A stretch of DNA of 64,000 nucleotides from Bacteroidota bacterium (GTDB taxonomy: Bacteria; Bacteroidota; Bacteroidia; Chitinophagales; Chitinophagaceae): assembly GCA_016706595.1 (NCBI GenBank), contig JADJJH010000002.1, positions 992,001-1,056,000 on the forward strand, given 5' to 3'. The notes below the pieces were generated by a model, which worked only from the letters and a program-made list of their open reading frames with translations, had not been told where the DNA came from and did no database searches. Both the position numbers and the translations under genes were made by a program. Of this stretch, positions 1 to 9,122 are shown in pieces; position 1 is the stretch's first letter, and each line of letters starts with the position of its first letter.

Positions 1-986
1 TTGCCACCAATATTTGAAACATTAATTACACCACTTGGCGTGCCAGCGCATCCAAATTGTGTTGAAATAGCTGCTTGCACTGCCGGTAGTATGACAAATG
101 AAATTGAATTACCTACTGCCATTGGGTTTCCACAATTGTCAATCAAAGTATTGCCATCGGTTCCTGTAGCTATTGATATGACGTAGTTTCCCGGAGTTAA
201 TGGCGCAGAAAAGTCTAAGGTGAATAAATTTGCAAAACTGCCACCGGCTGAACATACTGAACTATTTGCCGAAATGATACTTGCTGTTGACGGACTTAAT
301 ACAAAATCGCTTCCATCATTAGCAAATGAACTGCAAACAACATTTTCACTTAGAAGAATGTTTATGTTACTTGGACCAGTGCAAGACGCAGTTATACTGT
401 CGCTTTTAATTATCGGCGCAACATTATCTAGAATCTGGCAAGTTGATCCAGTAAAATCAATAGTATAACCAGCTGTACTGGCCGAGGCATTATTAATAAG
501 AATGGTATAGGTTTGTCCAGCTATTGCATTTATTGCACTACTAAATGACCCTCCTCCAGCACCTATTGACGCCGTGGATGAAGTAGTTGAAAGTCCTGTT
601 AAACCACCTGGTGTTGAATTGGCAAAAGAAGCGTAGTTGCATCGAATGGGTACTAATCCAGAAGAAATGGCATCACATGATTTATCAGTTAAGTCCCAAA
701 CGGCAAAGTCATAATCACTAGGCGATAAGGGGGTAATCGTAAAAATTAAAGTTCCGGTTGTAGCCGCATTGATTATATACCAAACCGAATTATTTTCCCC
801 TGTTGTTAAACATCCTTGATTTGTTGCGTTAAGCTCATTGATTACTCCAGGGCCTGTAAATGAACTATTTTGAGTGTATACATTCTGGCAAATTGGGATT
901 GCTCCCATACAATTTTGAACAGGGCTCTGGGCTTTAGTATTCGTAAAAAGACTAAGAAACAATAATATGCTGCTAAGTTTTTTCAT
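1..986 (-). CDS. Secreted multidomain surface protein, N-terminal part (cut by window edge)
   Basis: The minus-strand frame is open from an ATG at 986 to the window edge, giving 328 residues without a stop. It begins with a signal peptide (MKKLSSILLFLSLFTNTKAQ), followed by a Cys-rich region (CMGAIPICQN, residues about 25-34) and a beta-rich segment with ENNSVWYIINAATTG and SDYDFAVWDLTDKSCD. This layout is typical of large Bacteroidota exoproteins whose C-terminus carries a T9SS/gliding-motility signal, but that end is outside the window. The last residues (FGCAGTPSGVINVSNIGG) look like the start of an SprB-type repeat. It lies 186 bases downstream of the next exoprotein, on the same strand. 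The exact role is unknown; cell-surface adhesion is an inference. Confidence 0.8.
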   Translation of the reverse strand, partial: MKKLSSILLFLSLFTNTKAQSPVQNCMGAIPICQNVYTQNSSFTGPGVINELNATNQGCLTTGENNSVWYIINAATTGTLIFTITPLSPSDYDFAVWDLTDKSCDAISSGLVPIRCNYASFANSTPGGLTGLSTTSSTASIGAGGGSFSSAINAIAGQTYTILINNASASTAGYTIDFTGSTCQILDNVAPIIKSDSITASCTGPSNINILLSENVVCSSFANDGSDFVLSPSTASIISANSSVCSAGGSFANLFTLDFSAPLTPGNYVISIATGTDGNTLIDNCGNPMAVGNSISFVILPAVQAAISTQFGCAGTPSGVINVSNIGG

Positions 987-1100
987 GGCGGGTGATACGA
1001 AGTTACGCAACAATGTTAGTAACTCGTGAAAAAATATCGAATAAAATATTTTTTTTATTGCAAATTGATTTTTCAGTAGTAATGGAGGTGATATCATATT

Positions 1101-1151
1101 CGTGACTTTTCTACCTCGGAATATGTAGAAATACCCCAAGTTCAAGTCACG
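1101..1151. terminator. Imperfect inverted repeat downstream of the choice-of-anchor L gene
   Basis: Two nested arms pair: CGTGACTT (1101-1108) with AAGTCACG (1144-1151), and TTTCTAC (1108-1114) with GTAGAAA (1125-1131), with a 12-base bulge on one side. It lies about 20 bases beyond the stop of the minus-strand gene at 1173. There is no clear T-run, so a role in termination or mRNA 3' end protection is only inferred. Confidence 0.35.
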
Positions 1152-1172
1152 AAGTCAAAAATTAAGCCAAAC

Positions 1173-4100
1173 TTATCTGACAAGGGTTATGTCTCCCTTT
1201 TTTATCATGAGTTTGTTGTTGAATTGACAGTAATATGTAAGTAAATAGTAGTATGTACCTATTTCAGAATCAACATTTTGAAACTTTCCATCCCATCCGT
1301 CATCATCTTGTGTGGTATGAAAAATATTATTTCCCCAACGGTCAAAAATTTCAAAACTTTTAATTTGGATAAGCCCATAATGAATAACCCTGAATACATC
1401 ATTTTTGCCATCTCCGTTCGGTGAAAAGGCATTTGGCATACTCACTTCACAGCATGGGATGTATTCAATTACATACCGATTGGTATCGAGGCAATTTTCG
1501 GCATCTTTTATAATTAGCAAATGTTCGCCATAAGTTATTTGATGCATGGTGTCGTTACTTCCGATAAAACCTATCCATGAATATTCATAAGGTGCAAATC
1601 CTCCAGTAACAACCGCGATGGCAGAACCATCATTTCCTTCGCCTGCGCAACTTGCGGGTGTAACCAAAAACGAAGATTGTAAAGTAGTTGAAGTTTTTAT
1701 ATAAATGCTTGTATCGGCTTTGCAACCATTCAAATCTGTCATTTCAATTGTATACATGCCTGTCACCAAATTTTGCATTATGCTGAGTGTATCAACAAAT
1801 ACACCATTAAATGTATAAGCATATGGCGTTGCACCATTGGAGGCCGTCCAATCAATAGAACCCATCAAATCACCTTTGCAATGATTTTCAATAATATTTT
1901 CGATTACAATAAATGGTTGATTAGTAGGTATCGAGATATTTATAATTTGATTTGAAATACATCCATTACTATCTGTAACCTCAATAGTATAGTTGCCCGG
2001 ACTTAAATTTAAAAAAGTAGAATCACTACCAGTCACTACCCCATTCAATTTAAATAGATATGGTTTTGTTCCCCCGGTAACCGAAATATAAATTTCGGCA
2101 TCATTTAATCCTACACAGGTAATTGGTTTCGTATTTTTTGTAGTAAGTTGAAGAGGCGATAGTGGTTGAATTACACTAATCATCGTATCATACTCACAAT
2201 CATTGGCATCTTTAATGAGTATCAGATAATTTCCGGCACTTAAGTTTCCAAAGCTTCCACTACTTTGTAAACTTCCTCCATTCATCGAAAATAGGTAGGG
2301 TGAAGTGCCACCTAACCCAAAAGCATTAATAAATCCTGTAGTATTTCCAAAGCAAAAAACTGGAATACTAGTAAGCGAATTAAAAGAAAGTGCTAATGCA
2401 GGTTCGCTAAGAGTTAATGATGTATCAGCCAAACATCCTACACTATCACTGACCTGAATAGTATACAATCCGGCAAATAGATTATTGTAATTACTAATCA
2501 AGCCTGTGTTTATTCCATTCAATGTGTACGAGTAAGGATTGGTTCCCCCATAAGCTTGCAAATTGATACTGCCACTTGAACTGCCTTTACATAAAATATT
2601 GGTAAGTAAAATATTATTGAATTGAACTTCATACATTGGTGTCAGTTGAACTACAGTATCATGTAAACACCCCAAGGCATCTTGTATTTGTAAAAAAAAT
2701 GAACCGGTTGAAAGATTGGTGAAGGAACTATTTACGCCAAATGAAGAACTATTGATGGCATATTGATAATTTGGCGTTCCACCAGAGGCAAGTATCTGAA
2801 TGCTGCCATTAGAAATATTTGTACAAGCCGGATTCGAAATCGCTAAAGTGGCAATTTGAAGCGGCTGTGCTTGGCTAACTATAACCACTAAACTTTGCGT
2901 ACAACCTAAAACATCTGTTGCGGTAATAGAATAATTACCTGCAAGTAAGTTGTTATAATTTCCGTTACTTGTTAAAATATTACCTGGCATGAGTTGGTAA
3001 ATGAATGTTCCTGTTCCTCCATTCGCTGTTACTTGAATGCTTCCGCTTGCGGTACCAAAACAATTCACATCTGTAACCAAAGGAGTACTCAAGCTAATTG
3101 CCAAAGGTTGCTGAATTTGAAGAGTTGTACTTACACTACAAGCGTTTGCATCGGTGGCTATGATAGTATAATTTCCGGCTTGTAATGATGGGAAATTACC
3201 TGTGCTATTTGAAATACTTCCAGGTTGTAATTGATATTGTATGCTTCCCGTTCCACCACTTACTAAACATTGTATGCTTCCATCATTTCCGCCAAAACAA
3301 TTTACATTGGAAGTATTACTCATTGTAAATTGAAGCATTGAGGTTTGATTAATATTGGTATTTGTTTGATAAGTACATCCATTGGCATCACTCGCAATAA
3401 TCGTGTAATTGCCTGCCGTTAAATTGCTAAAATTACCGGAACTGGAAAGTGTGCTGCCCGGTTGCAATGTATACTGGATAGTTCCTGTTCCTCCACTACA
3501 AACAATTTGTATACTGCCCGTATTGCCTCCATTGCATTGCACCGGTGTTGTATTTAAAGAAACGAATTGTAATTGATTTGGCTGAGTAATAGACAAGGAC
3601 GTTGTTTTTGTACATCCATTGGCATCACTCGCTAAAACGGTATAAAGGCCCGGAATCAATGCATTGAAATTTCCGGAGGTGTTGATCATACCTCCAGGAT
3701 TTAAAGTATAAGAAAAACCTCCACTTCCCCCAGTAGCAATGGTTGTGATATTTCCATTGGCATTACCAAAACATGGACTCACATTATTCGTATTCGTAAT
3801 GCTCCATACAATCGCTGATGCACTCGTTAAATTTACGGATGTGCTTGTTGAACATCCATTCGCATCAACCGCAAGTATGGTATAGCTGTTCGCATTTAGA
3901 TTCGTAAAATTACCTGTTGTATTTGCAGTGCCTAAAGGCAATAGCGAATAATTGATCGTTCCGCTTCCACCGCTCACGGTAACATTTATTGCGCCATTAT
4001 TACTGCCCTCACATAGTGGATTTGTTAGCATTGGAATTGACCAGATCAGGGGATTGGGCTGGCTAATTAATTTCGTTGAACTAATTGTACAACCGCTTCC

Positions 4101-5753
4101 GCTACTAATGGTAACCGTATATAAACCGGGTGAAAGATTGCTGAACTGAAATGGCGACGAACTTCCTAATGCACCACTCGGACTTATTATAAAACTCAAT
4201 GGTGAAATATTTACAGTTCCGTTAGCGGTTATAATTCCGTTGTATAATCCGTTGCATGTTACATTGCTTGAACTCAATGATAATGTAGGCAAAGGGTCCA
4301 CCGTAATCGTAAATATTGAATCAATGCTGCCACATCCAGGATAACTTGAGCTAAGGGTATAATTTGTGGTTGCCGAAGGAATTGCAATTACACTGCTACC
4401 ACTTGCTGAACTTAAACTTGATGCAGGTGACCATGAAAATTGTAAGTTTGGATTTGCAGGATTGGGTACCACTGATAAACTTATAGATTGACCTAAACAT
4501 ATTGTATCATCATTCGGAATTGTATAGTTGGGATATTCCTGAATATCAATGGTCAGTGTTTCAGTAATGGCACTGCTACATAAACTTCCATTGATATACA
4601 AGATTAAGGTTTCAACACCTTCTGTAATGCCATCTTGCAAAGCATTAATCGTTAAGGTTACACTCGTATTATTTGCAGGAATCGTAACTGAGCCACTCAA
4701 GGCTGCAATATCAACTCCATTTACCGCACTTCCACCCAAAGTATAGGTCACAACTTGCGCAAATGGTTTTGGTGATGGTCTTGCAATCGTAATTACTGCC
4801 GGTGTGCAACCTTCAATGGCAAATGGGTTTGCAGATGCGATTGTATTACTTGAACTCACCGAAACTACACTTGCAATATCTGAACTAAAACTACCGGCTT
4901 CTAAAAAAACACCCGAATCGTAAATATGATCGGTTAAATCAGCAATCGCAAATTTCATATGATAAGTTGAACAGGGTGTAACAGCTGCCTTCGCCGTAAG
5001 TAAAGCAGTAAGTCCATTATAGGTAATTGTTGTGCTTGCTGAAGTATTTACATAATACGAGGTAAAAGGTGATCCTGCGCCTAACGATGAACAGTTGCTT
5101 GCTTGTCCGCCGGCTGCTGTATTTACCGTGCCATTATTAATTGAGTTAATACTCACCGGAATATTGGTGCCAGGTACAAGCGCCATATTAGTGGGTGTTG
5201 CATAACCCGGACCGGATATAAAGAAGGCGAAAATGTCATTATAATCCGAACAGTTATATTGCGGATATTCTTCAGATCCAAATCGATATCTAAATTGTAT
5301 CGTATCTCCTGTAGGTACAAAATCAAATTCTAGTTTACATAAATCGTGTAAATTACTTGCTGTAGTTCCGGCTGCTGTAGCCAAATTTGCATCCCCACCA
5401 TTTGTATTATTATTGATGGAAGCAAAATTTCCACCATTTCCATTTACGCCATAATTGGCACCATTGCTAAGGGCTCTACCTGTTGTTAAAACAATTCCAC
5501 TATCTACCAAAACCGATGAAGCTAAACCATTATCAAATTTGCCACTGGCATTATTAGGGCAAGTTAACGTTGGATTGGTATAGGTAATTCCGCTGCCTGT
5601 CAATCGATTGATGAGTTCCGCCGCCGTAAGATTAGGTGTGATGACAATTTGCGAAAAACTTGAATGTGCAGAAGCCGCAAGCAAGAAGCAAATGGACACT
5701 ATGGTCTTAGTTGATCGTAACTGAAATAAATGCTGAAGTAAAAATTTAATCAT
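1173..5753 (-). CDS. Choice-of-anchor L / SprB-repeat protein with T9SS type B sorting domain
   Basis: This is a 1526-residue secreted protein. A signal peptide ends near residue 35 (AASAHSSFSQ). It is followed by a choice-of-anchor L domain (about 40-290; motifs FRYRFGSEEYPQY and NDIFAFFISGPG), a Calx-beta-like segment (about 300-400; GSAVNGVDI, GVETLILYI), and then twelve SprB-type repeats of about 65 residues, each with a CxGxxxGxI start, a GGT centre and a DANGC-like end. The C-terminus (MPNAFSPNGDGKNDVFRV, FDRWGNNIF, DDGWDGK) is the gliding-motility-associated C-terminal domain, which in known systems directs export by the type IX secretion system. An adhesin or gliding role is inferred from SprB. 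The gene is divergent from metK. The start is ATG at 5753, directly before the signal peptide. Confidence 0.9.
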   Translation of the reverse strand: MIKFLLQHLFQLRSTKTIVSICFLLAASAHSSFSQIVITPNLTAAELINRLTGSGITYTNPTLTCPNNASGKFDNGLASSVLVDSGIVLTTGRALSNGANYGVNGNGGNFASINNNTNGGDANLATAAGTTASNLHDLCKLEFDFVPTGDTIQFRYRFGSEEYPQYNCSDYNDIFAFFISGPGYATPTNMALVPGTNIPVSINSINNGTVNTAAGGQASNCSSLGAGSPFTSYYVNTSASTTITYNGLTALLTAKAAVTPCSTYHMKFAIADLTDHIYDSGVFLEAGSFSSDIASVVSVSSSNTIASANPFAIEGCTPAVITIARPSPKPFAQVVTYTLGGSAVNGVDIAALSGSVTIPANNTSVTLTINALQDGITEGVETLILYINGSLCSSAITETLTIDIQEYPNYTIPNDDTICLGQSISLSVVPNPANPNLQFSWSPASSLSSASGSSVIAIPSATTNYTLSSSYPGCGSIDSIFTITVDPLPTLSLSSSNVTCNGLYNGIITANGTVNISPLSFIISPSGALGSSSPFQFSNLSPGLYTVTISSGSGCTISSTKLISQPNPLIWSIPMLTNPLCEGSNNGAINVTVSGGSGTINYSLLPLGTANTTGNFTNLNANSYTILAVDANGCSTSTSVNLTSASAIVWSITNTNNVSPCFGNANGNITTIATGGSGGFSYTLNPGGMINTSGNFNALIPGLYTVLASDANGCTKTTSLSITQPNQLQFVSLNTTPVQCNGGNTGSIQIVCSGGTGTIQYTLQPGSTLSSSGNFSNLTAGNYTIIASDANGCTYQTNTNINQTSMLQFTMSNTSNVNCFGGNDGSIQCLVSGGTGSIQYQLQPGSISNSTGNFPSLQAGNYTIIATDANACSVSTTLQIQQPLAISLSTPLVTDVNCFGTASGSIQVTANGGTGTFIYQLMPGNILTSNGNYNNLLAGNYSITATDVLGCTQSLVVIVSQAQPLQIATLAISNPACTNISNGSIQILASGGTPNYQYAINSSSFGVNSSFTNLSTGSFFLQIQDALGCLHDTVVQLTPMYEVQFNNILLTNILCKGSSSGSINLQAYGGTNPYSYTLNGINTGLISNYNNLFAGLYTIQVSDSVGCLADTSLTLSEPALALSFNSLTSIPVFCFGNTTGFINAFGLGGTSPYLFSMNGGSLQSSGSFGNLSAGNYLILIKDANDCEYDTMISVIQPLSPLQLTTKNTKPITCVGLNDAEIYISVTGGTKPYLFKLNGVVTGSDSTFLNLSPGNYTIEVTDSNGCISNQIINISIPTNQPFIVIENIIENHCKGDLMGSIDWTASNGATPYAYTFNGVFVDTLSIMQNLVTGMYTIEMTDLNGCKADTSIYIKTSTTLQSSFLVTPASCAGEGNDGSAIAVVTGGFAPYEYSWIGFIGSNDTMHQITYGEHLLIIKDAENCLDTNRYVIEYIPCCEVSMPNAFSPNGDGKNDVFRVIHYGLIQIKSFEIFDRWGNNIFHTTQDDDGWDGKFQNVDSEIGTYYYLLTYYCQFNNKLMIKKGDITLVR

Positions 5754-5941
5754 GTATTAGGTTGTTATGTATCCTTTTGTTAGCACACAAAAATCGTGCT
5801 GCTAATTAATTTCCGAAATTAACACCAAGTAAGTCAGTTGAAAGCCCATCATCGATGAAGCTACAAAATTGAAAGATAAACAGCGAATACGTCTTCAAAG
5901 CGAAAAGCAGTGGATGAATAAGAAATAATGATTTTCTACCC

Positions 5942-5949
5942 TATATTTG
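5942..5949 (+). promoter_or_regulatory. TAnnTTTG -7 promoter element of metK
   Basis: TATATTTG matches the Bacteroidota -7 consensus TAnnTTTG exactly and lies 19 bases before the metK ATG. I see no convincing TTTG -33 element at the usual distance. Confidence 0.65.
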
Positions 5950-5968
5950 CCCACCTAAAAAAAATACT

Positions 5969-7249
5969 ATGCCTTATTTATTTACTTCCGAATCTGTTTC
6001 TGAAGGTCATCCTGATAAAGTAGCCGATCAAATTTCTGATGCACTGATCGATCATTTCTTGGCTTATGATCCAAATTCAAAGGTTGCTTGTGAAACTTTA
6101 GTAACTACCGGACAAGTTGTGTTAGCCGGTGAAGTTAAATCGGAAGCTTATTTAGATGTGCAAGAAATTGCACGCGAAGTGATTCGTAAAATTGGATATA
6201 CCAAATCTGAGTATATGTTCGAAGCGAATTCATGCGGTATTTTCTCAGCGATTCACGAACAAAGTTCAGATATCAATCAAGGTGTAGATAGAGTTGTAAA
6301 AAAAGAAAGTTTCGAAACAAAAGCAAATGCGCAAGGTGCCGGCGACCAAGGTATGATGTTTGGTTATGCTACGCGTGAAACAGAAAATTATATGCCACTT
6401 GCCTTAGATCTTTCGCATAAAATATTAAAAGAACTTTCAAATACTCGTCGTGCAGGTAAGGAAATGAAATATTTACGACCTGATGCTAAAAGCCAAGTAA
6501 CCATCGAGTACGATGATAACAATACCCCTATCCGTATCGATACCATTGTTGTTTCAACCCAACACGATGATTTTGATAAGGATGCAAAAATGTTGGCACA
6601 AATAAAGTCTGATGTTATCAATACCATCATCCCTCGTGTAAAAAAACAATTAAAGCCTTCGTTACAAAAATTATTCAACGATAAAATCACCTACCATATT
6701 AACCCAACCGGCAAGTTTGTAATTGGCGGTCCGCATGGCGATACAGGCCTAACCGGCCGAAAAATTATTGTTGATACTTATGGCGGTAAAGGTGCGCATG
6801 GCGGTGGTGCTTTTAGCGGTAAAGATCCTAGTAAGGTTGATAGAAGCGCTGCGTATGCAACTCGTCATATTGCAAAAAATTTAGTAGCTGCCGGTGTTTG
6901 CGACGAAGCCTTAGTACAAGTATCGTATGCGATTGGCGTGGCTAAGCCTTGCGGACTTTTCATCAATACGAATGGTACTTCGAAAGTGAATAAAACCGAT
7001 GGGGAAATTGCTAAAATCGTAGAGAAAATTTTTGATATGCGACCATATGCAATTGAGCAAAGATTTAAATTACGTACCCCCATTTATTCCGAAACAGCAT
7101 CCTACGGACATATGGGACGTAAAAACGAAGTAGTAACCAAAGTCTTCAATAAAGGAAAGAAAAACGAAAAGACCCTAAAGGTTGAATTATTCACTTGGGA
7201 AAAACTAGATTATGTACCACAAGTGAAGAAGGCTTTTGGTTTAAAATAA
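5969..7249 (+). CDS. metK: S-adenosylmethionine synthase
   Basis: It makes S-adenosylmethionine from methionine and ATP in the cytoplasm, supplying methyl groups. The 426-residue protein begins with the family signature FTSESVSEGHPDKVADQISD. It carries the ATP-binding GAGDQGMMFGYA segment (about residues 114-125), the P-loop-like GGPHGDTGLTGRKIIVDTYG (about 250-269), and GGGAFSGKDPSKVDRSAAY. Length matches the family plus a short C-terminal extension (NKGKKNEKTLK region). The start is ATG at 5969, which begins the conserved N-terminus. It is single-gene, with its own -7 element upstream and a strong intrinsic terminator directly downstream. Confidence 0.98.
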   Translation: MPYLFTSESVSEGHPDKVADQISDALIDHFLAYDPNSKVACETLVTTGQVVLAGEVKSEAYLDVQEIAREVIRKIGYTKSEYMFEANSCGIFSAIHEQSSDINQGVDRVVKKESFETKANAQGAGDQGMMFGYATRETENYMPLALDLSHKILKELSNTRRAGKEMKYLRPDAKSQVTIEYDDNNTPIRIDTIVVSTQHDDFDKDAKMLAQIKSDVINTIIPRVKKQLKPSLQKLFNDKITYHINPTGKFVIGGPHGDTGLTGRKIIVDTYGGKGAHGGGAFSGKDPSKVDRSAAYATRHIAKNLVAAGVCDEALVQVSYAIGVAKPCGLFINTNGTSKVNKTDGEIAKIVEKIFDMRPYAIEQRFKLRTPIYSETASYGHMGRKNEVVTKVFNKGKKNEKTLKVELFTWEKLDYVPQVKKAFGLK

Positions 7250-7270
7250 AATACAATCAACTATTTATAG

Positions 7271-7299
7271 AAACTGCTTCCATTGAGGCAGTTTTTTTT
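7271..7299 (+). terminator. Intrinsic terminator of metK
   Basis: The stem AAACTGCTTC (7271-7280) pairs with GAGGCAGTTT (7285-7294) around a CATT loop, with one G-U pair, and runs into a tract of eight T. It lies 22 bases after the metK stop. Confidence 0.9.
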
Positions 7300-7414
7300 G
7301 TGGGGTCAGCATCTGTTCATCATGCATCTATTGTGGCGTTGGCACCATGCAAGGAAATAAGCTTATTGAGCAAATCTCATGTAAAGAAATGATTTCCAAT
7401 CCGCCATCCTGAAA

Positions 7415-7483
7415 CCTAACATCTCAAATCTCTTATCTCAAATCTCATATCTCTAAACTAACATCTCTTATCTCTTATCTAAC
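7415..7483. repeat. Degenerate short-word array (CTAACATCT / ATCTCAA / TTATCTC)
   Basis: About 70 bases are built from recurring words: CTAACATCT twice, AAATCTC twice, and CTTATCT/TCTCTTATC several times. The period is about 7-9 bases and irregular. It ends directly at the TAnnTTTG element of the next gene. The bases between 7300 and 7414 show nothing recognisable. Confidence 0.7.
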
Positions 7484-7491
7484 TATATTTG
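7484..7491 (+). promoter_or_regulatory. TAnnTTTG -7 element of the phosphohexomutase gene
   Basis: TATATTTG is an exact consensus match. Its last three bases form the TTG that would be the longest possible start of the next reading frame. Transcription should begin about 7 bases further on, so translation must start at the ATG at 7510. Confidence 0.7.
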
Positions 7492-7509
7492 TCCACTCAA
7501 AATTTGAAC

Positions 7510-8907
7510 ATGGATAAAATTAAATTTGGTACCGATGGATGGCGTGCAATCATCGCACAAGAATATACAGTGCAAAATGTAGCGCGTGTAGCCTTCGCAA
7601 CTGCTGTTTGGTTGAAACAAAAAAATGCAAATCCCTTGGTCGTAATTGGTCATGATTGTAGGTTCGGCGGACGATTATTTACCGATACTGCCATTAAGGT
7701 ACTTTGCTCGCTAGGAATAAAAGTAATCTCTTGCGAACGCTTTGTAAGTACACCTATGATTTCGTTTGGCGTGCTCACCCATCATGCCGATCAAGGTGTG
7801 GTTATTACGGCTAGTCATAACCCGCCTTCGTATAATGGATTTAAATTAAAAGGCGCGCATGGTGGACCCACACCTCCTGAACAAATTACCGAAGTCGAAA
7901 ATTTAATTCCTGATTCCGAAGTTGAAATCTCTGGTGATCTTCAAGATTATCAAGCTCAAGGATTATTAAGCTATGTAAATTTAGATTCCGAATACGAAGC
8001 CTATATCCGCACCAAGTTTGATATTGAAGCCATGAATCAATCGCCTTTTAAAATGGCGTATGATGCCATGTATGGTGCCGGTCAAGATGTTGTTCGTAAT
8101 CTTTTTCCAAAAGCAGTTTTATTGCATTGCGAAATCAATCCTTCATTCAAAGGAATCGCCCCTGAACCTTTACATAAAAATTTACTCGAACTTTCGGCAA
8201 CCATAAAAAATACACCTGAATTGAAATTTGGCTTAGCCAACGATGGCGATGCCGATAGAATTGCCTTGTACGATGAAGATGGTAAGTATGTCGATTCGCA
8301 TCATATCATTTTACTGCTGATTCATTATTTACATAAATATAAAAACTTAAGTGGTAAAGTCGCTATCGCAGCATCTACCACTTTACGTGTAAATAAATTA
8401 TGCGAAAAATATGGTTTGCCTTGCGAAGTAACTCCCATTGGGTTTAAGTATATCAGTCAGATAATGATGCACGAAGATGTATTAGTGGGTGGCGAAGAAA
8501 GCGGAGGCATTAGTGTAAAAGGTCATATACCTGAACGTGATGGTATTTATGATGGACTCGTGATTTATGAATTTATGAATGCTACAGGTAAAACCCTCAA
8601 AGAACTTTGTAAAGAGATTTATGATATCGTAGGTGAATTTTATTACGAACGTGCCGATTTGCATTTAACTGAAGAATTGAAGCAGCATGCCATGACCTTA
8701 TGTAAAAACGGCATCACAGCCTTCGGAAAATATCAGGTTATAGATACCAATTTGATTGATGGCTATAAATACGAATTGCCAAATAATTGCTGGACCATGA
8801 TACGCGCATCAGGCACCGAACCTTTATTGCGTATTTATGCCGAAGGAAATTCGTATGATGAAGTGATGGATATTTTGAAGAGTGTGAGGAGTAGCCTAGG
8901 AGTATGA
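7510..8907 (+). CDS. Phosphoglucomutase/phosphomannomutase family protein
   Basis: This is a 465-residue alpha-D-phosphohexomutase, which interconverts hexose 1- and 6-phosphates through a phosphoserine enzyme. The N-terminus (IKFGTDGWRAII) is typical. The catalytic serine is Ser102 in TASHNPPSYNGFK. The metal loop is DGDADR near residue 247, the sugar-binding loop is GGEESGG, and the phosphate-binding loop is RASGTEPLLRIY near the C-terminus. Substrate (glucose versus mannose phosphate) cannot be read from these motifs. The ATG at 7510 is preferred over the upstream TTG at 7489 because that TTG lies within the promoter element. Word arrays of inverted orientation flank the gene on both sides. 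Confidence 0.93.
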   Translation: MDKIKFGTDGWRAIIAQEYTVQNVARVAFATAVWLKQKNANPLVVIGHDCRFGGRLFTDTAIKVLCSLGIKVISCERFVSTPMISFGVLTHHADQGVVITASHNPPSYNGFKLKGAHGGPTPPEQITEVENLIPDSEVEISGDLQDYQAQGLLSYVNLDSEYEAYIRTKFDIEAMNQSPFKMAYDAMYGAGQDVVRNLFPKAVLLHCEINPSFKGIAPEPLHKNLLELSATIKNTPELKFGLANDGDADRIALYDEDGKYVDSHHIILLLIHYLHKYKNLSGKVAIAASTTLRVNKLCEKYGLPCEVTPIGFKYISQIMMHEDVLVGGEESGGISVKGHIPERDGIYDGLVIYEFMNATGKTLKELCKEIYDIVGEFYYERADLHLTEELKQHAMTLCKNGITAFGKYQVIDTNLIDGYKYELPNNCWTMIRASGTEPLLRIYAEGNSYDEVMDILKSVRSSLGV

Positions 8908-8946
8908 TCTCAGATGTTAGATGTCAGGAATTAGATCTCAGGAAGA
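8908..8946. repeat. Degenerate short-word array (GATCTCAG / GATGTTAGATGTCAGG)
   Basis: Words such as GATCTCAG (twice), TTAGAT and GATGTCAGGA fill the space just after the phosphohexomutase stop. Read on the minus strand they give CTGACATCTAACATCTGAGA, so they are inverted relative to the array at 7415-7483. Confidence 0.6.
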
Positions 8947-9004
8947 CGAGGTTAGGGGGTTGGAGTTTGAGGTTCGCAAATTGTACATGCAAGTAAAATT
9001 CCCA

Positions 9005-9085
9005 CTTCGTATTTCGATTTTAGTTTTTCGAATTTTAAACCGAACCCCGAACCCCGAAATACGAACCCCGAATTACGAATTACGT
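9005..9085. repeat. Degenerate short-word array (CGAACCCCGAA / AATTACG)
   Basis: CGAACCCC occurs three times and AATTACGAATTACG closes the array. The left part (TTCGTATTTCG, TTTTTCGAATTT) is complementary in style to the right part (CGAAATACGAA), so the array can fold back on itself. It ends about 35 bases before the next gene start. Confidence 0.6.
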
Positions 9086-9122
9086 TCAGTACATTAAAAA
9101 TTTTATCCCATCTTTGCCTTTT

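Noticed and set aside
5779..5804. SAM riboswitch upstream of metK
   Set aside because: There is only a weak AGCAC/GTGCT hairpin, well upstream of the -7 element, so it is not in the metK transcript.
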